From: Burkholderia sp. WAC0059
GTDB lineage: Bacteria > Pseudomonadota > Gammaproteobacteria > Burkholderiales > Burkholderiaceae
DNA length: 64,000 nt
Direction: 5' to 3'
Assembly: GCF_002870125.1 (NCBI RefSeq)
Contig: NZ_PNEO01000001.1
Location: 372,001 to 436,000, forward strand
Below the pieces are notes generated by a model, which was given only the letters and a program-made list of their open reading frames with translations, did not search any database and had not been told where the DNA came from. Positions 9,661-16,652 of the stretch are shown here, piece by piece (within the stretch, counting starts at the first letter, position 1; each line of letters begins with the position of its first letter). A program made the translations under genes and the position numbers.

Positions 9661-9998
9661 GTGTGTTGCTGGCAATCTCTCGCTCATGTACGGGCCAGGC
9701 TGCCCCACTATGCTCGCTGGCAGCGCCCGCCGGCCCGTTGGGGCCAGATCGGTTGGGCGTCTGGAAACGTTTGTCATACAGTTATCGGCTTCTGCGGGAC
9801 AAATCTTTAGCCCGAATGCAAAAAGCGTCGGGTTCCTTGCCGGATCGGAGCACGGGCAGGAAGCAGGTGCGACTGTATAAGGATTCGGTTAAAGTGGTGC
9901 GACCATGCCGCCGCCATTCGCCCGCCCGCAAGGGCTCGCCTGCCCGCCCGTCGCGCCTGACCGGACCGGCGCCGTGCGTTCTCCGGAGCCGCGCCCCC
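9661..9998. other. divergent intergenic region between the PAS-GGDEF-EAL and EAL-HDOD genes
   Basis: This 338-base non-coding stretch separates two divergent signalling genes. It carries a sigma-28-like element on the - strand (9782-9809). A possible -10 for the + strand gene is the TATAAG at about 9880-9885, without a convincing -35. I see no RNA gene or repeat in it. Confidence 0.6.
9782..9809 (-). promoter_or_regulatory. sigma-28 (FliA)-like promoter for the PAS-GGDEF-EAL / HDOD pair
   Basis: Read on the - strand, TAAA is followed after 16 bases by GCCGATAA. The enteric FliA consensus is TAAA-N15-GCCGATAA, so both boxes match perfectly and the spacer is one base long. Transcription would start near 9775, giving a leader of about 115 bases before the ATG at 9660. 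Confidence 0.6.
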
Positions 9999-11309
9999 AT
10001 GCCTGATCCGTCGTCGACGCACGATCCGCCGGCCGTCGAGGCGGCCGGCGCCGACGCCAGCGCGGAACTGCCGTTCGTCTATCTGGGGCGCCAGCCGATT
10101 CTCGACCGCGACGGCGCGATCACGGCCTACGAGTTGCTGTTCCGCGCGAGCCCGGTCAACCGGGCGGAAGTGACCGACGACGGGCTCGCGACGGCCCAGG
10201 TGATCGTCCGCGCGCTCGGCAATCTCGGCGTGCAGGCCGTGCTGGGGCAACACGCCGGCTATGTGAACGTGGGTCGCGACCTGCTGTTCGACGACATCCT
10301 GTATCTGCTTTCTCCCGCGTGCTTCGTGCTCGAAGTGCTTGAGCACGTCCGGTTCGACGAGCCCGTGCGCCAGCGCGTCGACCAGTTGCGCCGGCGCGGC
10401 TTCCGGATCGCGCTCGACGACGTCGTCGCCTGCGACGACGCATTCCTCGCGGCGCTGCCCCATGCCGACATCGTGAAGGTCGACCTGCTGCAGGTCGATC
10501 GCGCCGCGCTGCCCGGGCTGGCCGCGACCGTCATCGCCGCCGGCAAGCAGCTCGTGGCGGAGAAAGTCGAGACGCGCGAGGACTTCGACCTGACCTTCTC
10601 GCTCGGCTTCCATCTGTTCCAGGGCTATTTCTTCGCGCGTCCCCAGGTGCTCAGCATGCCGCGCACGCGCTCCTCGCAGGCCGGGCTGACGAGACTCCTG
10701 ACGCTCGTCGCTTCCCATGCCGGCGTGGACGAGCTCGAAACCGAGCTCAAGGCTCACCCGGGCGTGGTCGTGCAACTGCTGCGGCTCGTCAACTCGTCGA
10801 CGCTGGGCCTGACGAAGCCGATTTCGTCCTTGCGCGAGGCGGTGCTCGCGGCCGGCCGGCGCCGGATCGCGCGCTGGACGCAGCTCCTGCTCTACGCGAG
10901 CGATCACGATTTGCCCTGGGGTTCCGATCCGCTCGTGCAACTGGCCGGCACGCGCGCCTGCTTCATGGAGCTGGCCGCCCGCGCGCTGCGGCCCGACGAT
11001 GCGGCGTTCGCCGACGCGGCGTTCATGACCGGCGTGTTTTCGCTGCTGCACGTGCTCGTCGATTCGACGGGCGACGATGCGCTCGGTCGTCTCGGCCTCG
11101 CGCAGCCGATTCGCGACGCGGTGGGCAGCCGCGACGGCGACCTGGGCGTGTTGTTGCGTATTGCGCTCGCGGTCGAGCGCGGCGATGATGCCGGGGCGCA
11201 GGCGCTCGTCGCGGCGCAGGGCGGCGCGTTCGCGATGCTGACGCCGGCCCGGCTCGCTGAACTCAATCTCGGCGCGCTCGCCTGGTTCACGGCGCGCGGC
11301 GGCATCTAG
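9999..11309 (+). CDS. EAL-HDOD signalling protein (degenerate EAL), second copy
   Basis: This 436-residue protein has an EAL-like domain (about 20-235) followed by HDOD (about 235-430). The EAL motif reads YEL in GRQPILDRDGAITAYELLFR. The catalytic Asp pair sits in LDDVVACDDAF rather than DDFGTGYSS, so it is probably not a working phosphodiesterase. The segment LGFHLFQGYFFARPQ is typical of the CdgJ/YuxH-like family. HDOD landmarks are HPGVVVQLLRLVNSS and RRRIARWTQLLLYAS. The chosen ATG follows GGAG at about 9982. It is divergent from the PAS-GGDEF-EAL gene and paralogous to 4871-6253. Keeping two copies beside a likely phosphodiesterase suggests they work in one pathway, which is inference. 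Confidence 0.88.
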   Translation: MPDPSSTHDPPAVEAAGADASAELPFVYLGRQPILDRDGAITAYELLFRASPVNRAEVTDDGLATAQVIVRALGNLGVQAVLGQHAGYVNVGRDLLFDDILYLLSPACFVLEVLEHVRFDEPVRQRVDQLRRRGFRIALDDVVACDDAFLAALPHADIVKVDLLQVDRAALPGLAATVIAAGKQLVAEKVETREDFDLTFSLGFHLFQGYFFARPQVLSMPRTRSSQAGLTRLLTLVASHAGVDELETELKAHPGVVVQLLRLVNSSTLGLTKPISSLREAVLAAGRRRIARWTQLLLYASDHDLPWGSDPLVQLAGTRACFMELAARALRPDDAAFADAAFMTGVFSLLHVLVDSTGDDALGRLGLAQPIRDAVGSRDGDLGVLLRIALAVERGDDAGAQALVAAQGGAFAMLTPARLAELNLGALAWFTARGGI

Positions 11310-11401
11310 CCCCTGCGCGCGTGCGCCGCCACGGCGGGCACGGAGCATCGGAAAAGAAGTCGATAACCACGATTCGCGGGACCATTGTGAGGATTCGGGA
11401 C

Positions 11402-11962
11402 ATGAAACGTAGCAGGATCGCGGCGGTGAGCGCAGCGCTCGCCGCTCTCTCGCTGCATGCGCTGACCGCGCAGGCGACGCTCAAGCCGGGCCAGCACGCG
11501 CCCGATTTCACGGCCGAAGCCTCGCTCGGCGGCAAGACCTATCGCTACTCATTGGCGGACGCGCTCAGGAAGGGGCCGGTCGTGCTGTACTTCTATCCGG
11601 CCGCCTTCACGAAGGGTTGCACGATCGAGGCGCACGAGTTCGCCGACGCCGTGGACGAGTATCGAAAGTACGGCGCGACGGTGATCGGAGTCTCGCACGA
11701 CAACATCGCCACGCTGACGAAGTTCTCGGTGAGCGAGTGCCGCAGCAAGTTCCCGGTCGCGGCCGACGAAAGCGGCCGGATCATCAAGTCCTACGACGCG
11801 GCCATGCCGATGCACGAATCGCTGGCCAACCGCGTGTCGTACGTGATCGCGCCGGACGGCACGATTCTCTACGAGTACACGAGCCTTTCGCCCGACCAGC
11901 ACGTCGCGAACACGCTGCAGGCCGTCAAGGCCTGGGCCGCGCAGCACCCGCAGTCGCAATGA
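11402..11962 (+). CDS. exported peroxiredoxin (AhpC/TSA-Bcp type)
   Basis: This 186-residue thiol peroxidase has an N-terminal signal peptide (basic MKRSR, then a hydrophobic stretch, cleavage likely after LTAQA at residue 25), so it should act in the periplasm. The peroxidatic Cys is Cys73 in FYPAAFTKGCTIEAHEF. A second Cys (Cys113 in SECRSKF) is a candidate resolving or structural residue. The thioredoxin-fold pattern is clear, with VVLYFYP, VIGVSHD and YVIAPDGTILYEY. An upstream in-frame ATG at 11321 would add a tail without homology and hide the signal peptide, so I use 11402, with GAGG 13 bases before it. It would reduce peroxides with electrons from an unidentified partner. It appears to be a single-gene unit. 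Confidence 0.9.
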   Translation: MKRSRIAAVSAALAALSLHALTAQATLKPGQHAPDFTAEASLGGKTYRYSLADALRKGPVVLYFYPAAFTKGCTIEAHEFADAVDEYRKYGATVIGVSHDNIATLTKFSVSECRSKFPVAADESGRIIKSYDAAMPMHESLANRVSYVIAPDGTILYEYTSLSPDQHVANTLQAVKAWAAQHPQSQ

Positions 11963-12057
11963 CCGTTGCGGTTTCCCTCCACGGCCGGGCGCCGGCCGTC
12001 CCGCCTTCTTTCGGGCGGGACGGCGCGCCGCGCGTCGAAGCGCGGACGTCCTGAAGC

Positions 12058-12522
12058 ATGCCGATTCTCGTTTTGCTGCTGGCGTTCGTCGCGCTCGTCT
12101 ACGGCGCGGTGCGCGCATTCGATACGCTGGCAGCACGGTTCGGAACGGATGTAGCGATCGGCGCGGCGGTCGTCGTCGCGGCGGCCCTCGCCGTGGCGCT
12201 CGCCGCTTTCCTGCGCCGTCGTCGCGACGTCGCCGCCAATCTGCACGACGGCGACTGGACGCACGGCCTCTCGGACGATTGGGGCGAGATACGTCTCGCT
12301 GCCGACAAAAGGCTCTGCGACGTGCGAGTCGGCGCGACGCGCGGCTCGTACATCTTCGCCGATCTGCAGGGCGCGCGGCCCGAGCGGGAGGGCGCGGGCT
12401 GGCGCGTCGCGTTGCGGGTGAGCGACCGGGGCCAGCCGCTATGGCTGCTGCCGATGCGCAGCGAGCGCGAGGCGAAGCGCTGGGCGCGGATCTTGACGCT
12501 CGCGATCGCGCAGCGTCTGTAG
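12058..12522 (+). CDS. two-TM membrane protein of unknown function
   Basis: This 154-residue protein was not recognised to a characterised family. Two hydrophobic helices are visible (about residues 2-17 and 32-51), followed by an RRRR stop-transfer cluster and a soluble C-terminal domain (about 56-154). The soluble part is rich in charged residues and aromatic pairs (DGDWTHGLSDDWGEIRL). The topology suggests a small inner-membrane anchor with a cytoplasmic domain. No good ribosome-binding site precedes the ATG. It lies 95 bases after the peroxiredoxin gene and converges with amtB. Codon usage resembles its neighbours, so I regard it as a real gene of unknown role. Confidence 0.65.
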   Translation: MPILVLLLAFVALVYGAVRAFDTLAARFGTDVAIGAAVVVAAALAVALAAFLRRRRDVAANLHDGDWTHGLSDDWGEIRLAADKRLCDVRVGATRGSYIFADLQGARPEREGAGWRVALRVSDRGQPLWLLPMRSEREAKRWARILTLAIAQRL

Positions 12523-12525
12523 GAA

Positions 12526-12551
12526 GCCGGGCGTGGCCGCGCCCGGCATTT
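12526..12551. terminator. hairpin between convergent genes
   Basis: GCCGGGCG and CGCCCGGC form a perfect 8-bp stem with a 6-base loop just after the stop at 12522. Only a short ATTT follows, so it is a weak intrinsic terminator at best. It sits between two convergent genes. Confidence 0.45.
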
Positions 12552-12617
12552 CGCCCGACGTCGCGGGCGCGCGGCTGAGCGGGTCGATGTCGACGGCGAT
12601 CCGGAGCGGGTTCCCGG

Positions 12618-13820
12618 TCAGCGCGCGCTCTCCTGTTCCGGCGTGGCGGAGATGCGGTGAATCGACAGGTCGGCGCCGTTGTATTCCTCTTCCAGGTCGA
12701 TGCGCAGCCCGACCGTGACGCGCAGCACGCCGTACACGAGCGTGCCGCCCAGCGTCGCGACGACGATGCCGCCGAGCGTGCCGACGAGCTGCGAGGCGAA
12801 CGATACGCCGCCCACGCCGCCGAGCGCCGGCAGGCCGAAGATGCCGGCCGCGAGGCCGCCCCACGCGCCGCACAGTCCGTGCAGCGGCCAGACGCCGAGC
12901 ACGTCGTCGATGCGCCAGCGGTTCTGCACGCAGGTGAACATCGTGACGAACAGCACGCCGGCGATCGCGCCCGTGACGAGCGCCCCCAGCGGATGCATGA
13001 CGTCCGAGCCCGCGCAGACGGCCACGAGGCCGGCAAGCGGTCCGTTGTAGGTGAAGCCGGGGTCGTTGCGGCCGGCCGCCCAGGCGGCCAGCGTGCCGCC
13101 CACCATGGCCATCAGCGAGTTGACGGCGACGAGGCCGCTGATCTTGTCGAGGGTCTGCGCGCTCATCACGTTGAAGCCGAACCAGCCGACGGCCAGCACC
13201 CAGGCGCCGAGCGCGAGGAACGGGATGCTCGACGGCGGATGCGCGACGACGCGGCCGTCGCGGTGATAGCGTCCGTGACGCGCGCCGAGCAGCAGCACGG
13301 CGGGCAGCGCCACCCAGCCGCCGAACGCGTGTACCACCACCGATCCGGCGAAGTCGTGGAACGGCGCGCCGAACATTCGGGTCAGCCCGTCCTGCAAGCC
13401 GAAGCGGTCGTTCCACGCGATGCCCTCGAAGAACGGATAGATGAAGCCGACGATGACGAAGGTCGCGAAAAGCTGCGGGTTGAACTTCGAACGCTCGGCG
13501 ATGCCGCCGGAGACGATCGCGGGAATCGCCGCGGCGAACGTCAGCAGGAAGAAAAAGCGCACGAGCGCATAGCCGTTGTGGGCGGCCAGCAGATCGGCGC
13601 GGGCGAAGAACTGGACGCCGTAGGCGATCGTGTAGCCGATGAAGAAATAGGCGAGCGTCGAAACGGAGAAATCGACGAGGATTTTGACCAGTGCGTTGAC
13701 CTGGTTTTTCCGGCGTACCGTGCCGAGCTCGAGAAACGCGAAGCCGGCGTGCATCGCAAATACCATGGTGGCGCCGAGTAGCAGAAAGAGCGTATCGGCG
13801 CCTGTCTTCAGATTGTCCAT
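12618..13820 (-). CDS. amtB: ammonium transporter
   Basis: This 400-residue inner-membrane channel for ammonium/ammonia has about eleven hydrophobic helices. The twin pore histidines are His164 (GSVVVHAFGGW) and His314 (VWPLHGLCGAWGG). The binding-site segment includes Asp156 in FHDFAGS. It starts directly with MDNLKTGADTLFLLLGATMVF and has no cleavable signal peptide, unlike E. coli AmtB. No glnK lies beside it; the upstream neighbour on the same strand is a DJ-1 family gene 314 bases away. A GG-N10-GC element just upstream suggests sigma-54 control and therefore nitrogen regulation. The function is clear, but coupling to a PII protein must come from elsewhere in the genome. Confidence 0.95.
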   Translation of the reverse strand: MDNLKTGADTLFLLLGATMVFAMHAGFAFLELGTVRRKNQVNALVKILVDFSVSTLAYFFIGYTIAYGVQFFARADLLAAHNGYALVRFFFLLTFAAAIPAIVSGGIAERSKFNPQLFATFVIVGFIYPFFEGIAWNDRFGLQDGLTRMFGAPFHDFAGSVVVHAFGGWVALPAVLLLGARHGRYHRDGRVVAHPPSSIPFLALGAWVLAVGWFGFNVMSAQTLDKISGLVAVNSLMAMVGGTLAAWAAGRNDPGFTYNGPLAGLVAVCAGSDVMHPLGALVTGAIAGVLFVTMFTCVQNRWRIDDVLGVWPLHGLCGAWGGLAAGIFGLPALGGVGGVSFASQLVGTLGGIVVATLGGTLVYGVLRVTVGLRIDLEEEYNGADLSIHRISATPEQESAR

Positions 13821-13858
13821 CCCTTGTCCCGCTTGTGCTCAAAAATGGCGCAGGATTA

Positions 13859-13874
13859 AGCAAGAGATGGGCCA
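13859..13874 (-). promoter_or_regulatory. sigma-54-type promoter of amtB
   Basis: On the - strand the sequence is TGGCCCATCTCTTGCT. It has the GG and GC dinucleotides exactly 10 bases apart and matches TGGCAC-N5-TTGC at nine of ten positions. It lies about 40-55 bases before the amtB ATG. Nitrogen-controlled amtB genes are commonly RpoN/NtrC-dependent. I could not identify a convincing NtrC site upstream. Confidence 0.65.
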
Positions 13875-14060
13875 GAAGTGATCGATTATGGTGAGGGCGG
13901 GTTGAATTTAGCGCGTTTCCGCACCGATTCAGGGATTTTGTCGGCGGCGGAACGGTGCCGGCAGAGTGCGGGATTGCCCTTTATTTGTGCGTAAACACCA
14001 GATTGGACATTAATCGCTCGCTTGTTGGGCAGGCTTCCGTGGTCCTCATTCCGCCTGTGC

Positions 14061-14097
14061 TTCCGGCCGACAGAGCGGCGAGCCCCATCGGCCGGAA
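14061..14097. repeat. perfect 10-bp inverted repeat downstream of the DJ-1 gene
   Basis: TTCCGGCCGA and TCGGCCGGAA are separated by 17 bases. The repeat begins 36 bases after the - strand DJ-1 gene ends. There is no T-run, so it may be a transcript-stabilising or rho-type end structure rather than an intrinsic terminator. Confidence 0.5.
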
Positions 14098-14133
14098 CAG
14101 TGGCGTCTGACCTGGCGCGGCCCGCGCCGAATT

Positions 14134-14715
14134 TCACAGCTCGATTCGCGTGCCGAGCAGCACGAGGAATTGCCGCAGCCACTCGGGGTGAGCGGGCCAG
14201 GCCGGCGCCGTCACGAACGGCGCGTCGGTCACGGCGGCGTCGATGGGAATGTCCGCGTATTCGCCGCCCGCGAGACGCACCTCGGGCGCGCAGGCCGGGT
14301 AGGCCGAGATGCGCTTGCCGCGGATTACCTCGGCAGCGGCAAGCAATTGCCCCGCGTGGCAGATGGCGGCGATCGGCTTCTGTGCGCCGGCGAAGTAGCG
14401 TACGAGGTCGAGCACTTTCGGATTGAGGCGCAGATACTCGGGCGCGCGGCCGCCCGCGATCGCGAGCGCGTCGTAGCTGGTGGGATCGACGTCGTCGAAC
14501 GACGCGTTCAGCGTGAACTGGTGTCCGGGCTTCTCGGAATAGGTCTGGTCGCCTTCGAAGTCGTGAATCGCGGTCTTCACGCGCTCGCCGGCCTTCTTGC
14601 CGGGACAGACGGCGTCCACCACGTGGCCGACCGCCTGCAATGCCTGGAACGGCACCATCGTTTCGTAGTCTTCGGCGAAATCGCCGGTCAGAAACAGGAT
14701 TTTCCTGGCTGCCAT
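14134..14715 (-). CDS. DJ-1/PfpI family protein
   Basis: This 193-residue cytoplasmic protein has the class-I glutamine amidotransferase-like fold. The nucleophile elbow is Cys119-His120 in [15 protein letters not shown]. The acidic partner is in the N-terminal GDFAEDYE motif, and the [12 protein letters not shown] segment is typical of PfpI/YhbO-like proteins. Members act as glyoxalase/deglycase-like or stress proteins; the substrate cannot be read from sequence. A strong GGAGG lies 7-8 bases before the ATG at 14715, which fixes the start against longer in-frame alternatives. It is a single-gene unit ahead of the amtB promoter region. Confidence 0.9.
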   Translation of the reverse strand: MAARKILFLTGDFAEDYETMVPFQALQAVGHVVDAVCPGKKAGERVKTAIHDFEGDQTYSEKPGHQFTLNASFDDVDPTSYDALAIAGGRAPEYLRLNPKVLDLVRYFAGAQKPIAAICHAGQLLAAAEVIRGKRISAYPACAPEVRLAGGEYADIPIDAAVTDAPFVTAPAWPAHPEWLRQFLVLLGTRIEL

Positions 14716-14861
14716 CGCATACCTCCGGAGTGGAATAGTGGGAACACGCCCGACATCGAACGAGTCTACTCCAGCATGTTTGAACAATCCGTAACAGCGG
14801 CAGGACCGGCGCGCAGGGACGATGGACGTGCCCTCGCGCCATCGCCCAGGAGGGCCTTTCG

Positions 14862-15323
14862 ATGACGACGACGTTTCCCGATGCGCCGCAGTCGCGGTGT
14901 TGGCGCGTTGTTTCTGTGCTGGCCTGCGTCTTGCTCGCGGCCGGTTGCGAAAAGCACGGCACGCCGTCCGGCAATGCGGACAACGAGGCCGCCAGCTCGG
15001 CGCAGCAAATCGGGCAACAGGCGGAGAAGAAGCTCGACGAAATCGCCCGTCACGTCGATCGGCAGGTGGACGCGGCGCGTGCCGACGCGCAGCGGCGTTT
15101 TGCCGGGATGGCGTCGCAGTCTGGGGCGGGAGGGTCCGGCTCGGCATCGGCGGCGCATGGGCAGTGGCACGAGGCGGCCAGCGCCGCTCACTCGGTACTG
15201 GGCCATGCGGCGGCCGCAACCGGGGACGAGCTGCAGACGGCCGGCCGCTCGTTGCAGCAATGGGCGGACAGGAACGGCGCCGCGTCGGAAGCGGGGGCAT
15301 CGCGCGATCAGGGCGCGCCTTGA
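14862..15323 (+). CDS. small predicted lipoprotein, Ala-rich and helical
   Basis: The product is 153 residues. Residues 12-29 form a lipoprotein signal with lipobox LAAGC (Cys29). The following Glu30 is not the Asp inner-membrane retention signal, so outer-membrane sorting is likely. The mature part is Ala/Gln/Ser-rich, with a heptad-like stretch (about residues 43-80) suggesting a coiled coil. The family was not recognised. It lies between the divergent DJ-1 gene and the Rrf2 regulator, whose promoter begins right after its stop. An upstream TATTCC-like element is not convincing as a promoter. I consider it a real envelope protein of unknown function. Confidence 0.6.
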   Translation: MTTTFPDAPQSRCWRVVSVLACVLLAAGCEKHGTPSGNADNEAASSAQQIGQQAEKKLDEIARHVDRQVDAARADAQRRFAGMASQSGAGGSGSASAAHGQWHEAASAAHSVLGHAAAATGDELQTAGRSLQQWADRNGAASEAGASRDQGAP

Positions 15324-15332
15324 CGATAACAA

Positions 15333-15361
15333 TTGACGGCCCGGATTAATGTAACTAAGAT
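15333..15361 (+). promoter_or_regulatory. sigma-70 promoter of the Rrf2 gene
   Basis: TTGACG (15333-15338) and TAAGAT (15356-15361) are separated by 17 bases. The -10 box lies inside the putative Rrf2 operator, so repressor binding would block RNA polymerase. Confidence 0.65.
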
Positions 15362-15369
15362 AGTTTCAA
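15349..15369. promoter_or_regulatory. putative Rrf2 operator 1 (autoregulation)
   Basis: The sequence is ATGTAAC-N7-GTTTCAA, an imperfect inverted repeat over the -10 of the Rrf2 gene. It has the same architecture as the perfect copy at 15940-15960 in front of the next gene. Confidence 0.65.
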
Positions 15370-15391
15370 TTATTGGACGTATGGAACCGGA

Positions 15392-15841
15392 TTGAACACC
15401 AGTAGCCGCTTTGCGTTTGCGGTGCATGTGCTTGCGCTGCTGTCGCGACAGGAAGGCGTACCGCTGTCGTCGGAAATGATCGCGGGCAGCGTCAACACGA
15501 ATCCCGCGCTGATCCGCCGGTTGCTGACGATGCTGGCCGAGGCCGGCCTGACGACCTCGCAGCTCGGCGCCGGCGGCGGTGCGTTGCTGGCGCGCGAACC
15601 GCAGGCGGTGACGCTGCTCGACGTCTATCGGGCCGTGGACGAAGGCCAGCTTTTCGCCTTGCACCGGGAAGCGCCGAATCCGGCCTGCGTCGTGGGGCGC
15701 AACATCCAGCACGTGCTGCGCGATGTGATCGACGACGCGCAGCGGGCGATGGAAACTTCGCTGGCGGCACGGACGCTGGCCGACGTGACGGCGGACGTGG
15801 TGCGCAACGAGCGGCGGCTGGCGCGGCGGCGTAGCGGATAG
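15392..15841 (+). CDS. Rrf2 family transcriptional regulator (no Fe-S cluster cysteines)
   Basis: This 149-residue regulator has a winged-helix DNA-binding domain (about 1-65: FAFAVHVLALLSRQEG, SSEMIAGSVNTNPALIRRLL, LTTSQLGAGGGALLA) and the usual Rrf2 dimer helix near the C-terminus. It has only one Cys (Cys99 in NPACVVG), so the three-Cys Fe-S site of IscR/NsrR is absent. It resembles the YwnA/CymR-like branch. The start is TTG at 15392, preceded by GGAACCGGA. An ATG at 15381 is in another frame and ends after four codons. It is followed by an intrinsic terminator and then the reductase gene whose promoter carries a matching operator. The likely role is repression of itself and that gene. 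Confidence 0.88.
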   Translation: MNTSSRFAFAVHVLALLSRQEGVPLSSEMIAGSVNTNPALIRRLLTMLAEAGLTTSQLGAGGGALLAREPQAVTLLDVYRAVDEGQLFALHREAPNPACVVGRNIQHVLRDVIDDAQRAMETSLAARTLADVTADVVRNERRLARRRSG

Positions 15842-15908
15842 TCGGCCTGATCGCGTTGCCGCGAGACGCTTCGGACGGTCCGGCTGGGCCGGGCTGGCCC
15901 AAAGGAAA

Positions 15909-15932
15909 GGAGGCGCCGCCTCCGTTTTTTTC
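15909..15932 (+). terminator. intrinsic terminator of the Rrf2 gene
   Basis: GGAGGCG and CGCCTCC form a compact GC stem (15909-15923) followed by GTTTTTTTTC. It separates the Rrf2 transcript from the operator-controlled promoter of the reductase gene. Confidence 0.75.
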
Positions 15933-15939
15933 TTCTTAT

Positions 15940-15960
15940 ATGTAACTATTATGGTTACAT
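15940..15960. promoter_or_regulatory. putative Rrf2 operator 2 over the promoter of the NmrA-like gene
   Basis: ATGTAAC-N7-GTTACAT is a perfect 7-bp inverted repeat. A TATTAT -10-like hexamer (15947-15952) lies inside it; the -35 is a weak T-rich stretch near 15924-15930. The start codon is at 15983. Confidence 0.7.
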
Positions 15961-15982
15961 TAGTTGCAACAGGAGCATTGAA

Positions 15983-16627
15983 ATGAGCAGAACGTTGAAC
16001 ATCGCCCTCTTCGGAGCAACGGGGGTCATCGGATCGCGAATTGTCGGGGAGGCCGTGCGGCGCGGTCATCGCGTGAGCGCGCTCGTGCGCCATCCCGGGC
16101 GCGTGGCGGCTACCGCCGCCGTCCGGGCGGAAAAAGTCGACGTATCCGACCCGGCCGGCGTCGCGGCGGCCGTGCGCGGCCACGACGTCGTGGCAAGCGC
16201 CTATGCGCCGCCACGGGAGCGGCTCGACGACGTGTCGGTCGTCGCGCGGGCGCTCGTCGAGGGACTCCGGGCGGTGGGGCTGAAGCGGCTCGTCGTCGTG
16301 GGCGGCGCGGGGTCGCTGCTGGCGGCGCCGGGCACGCAACTCGTGGACACCGACGGCTTTCCCGACGCGTACAAGCCGATCGCGCTTGCGCATCGGTCGG
16401 CGCTCGATTATTTCCGCACGGTGTCCGATCTCGACTGGACCTTTTTTGCCCCCGCCGCGCTCATCGCGCCCGGCGAGCGCACGGGGCGGTTCAGGACAGG
16501 GGCCGGCACGCTGATTGCCGATGCGGACGGCAATAGCCGGATCTCCGCCGAGGATTACGCCGTCGCGTTCGTCGACGAACTCGAGCAGGGCCGCTTCGTC
16601 AGGCAGGTGGCCACGGCGGCTTACTGA
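15983..16627 (+). CDS. NAD(P)-binding NmrA/YwnB-like reductase
   Basis: This 214-residue Rossmann-fold protein has the dinucleotide motif GATGVIGSRIV at residues 11-21. The fold continues with VSALVRHPGR, ADVSD-like EKVDVSDPAG, HDVVASAY and KRLVVVGGAGSL. It belongs to the NAD(P)H-binding atypical SDR group that often sits beside a YwnA-type Rrf2 regulator. AGGAG lies 7 bases before the ATG. The substrate is unknown. Members are proposed to act on quinones, electrophiles or flavins, and here that is only inference. Induction would follow release of the upstream regulator from its operator. Confidence 0.87.
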   Translation: MSRTLNIALFGATGVIGSRIVGEAVRRGHRVSALVRHPGRVAATAAVRAEKVDVSDPAGVAAAVRGHDVVASAYAPPRERLDDVSVVARALVEGLRAVGLKRLVVVGGAGSLLAAPGTQLVDTDGFPDAYKPIALAHRSALDYFRTVSDLDWTFFAPAALIAPGERTGRFRTGAGTLIADADGNSRISAEDYAVAFVDELEQGRFVRQVATAAY

Positions 16628-16652
16628 ACGGCCGCCGCCGGATGTCGGACCT

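Larger units (their letters stand above)
13821..14133. other. intergenic region upstream of amtB
   Basis: The 313 bases between amtB and the DJ-1 gene (both - strand) hold the sigma-54-type promoter at 13859-13874, an A+T-richer stretch around 13975-14010, and a perfect 10-bp inverted repeat at 14061-14097. No ORF with a ribosome-binding site is seen. Confidence 0.6.
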
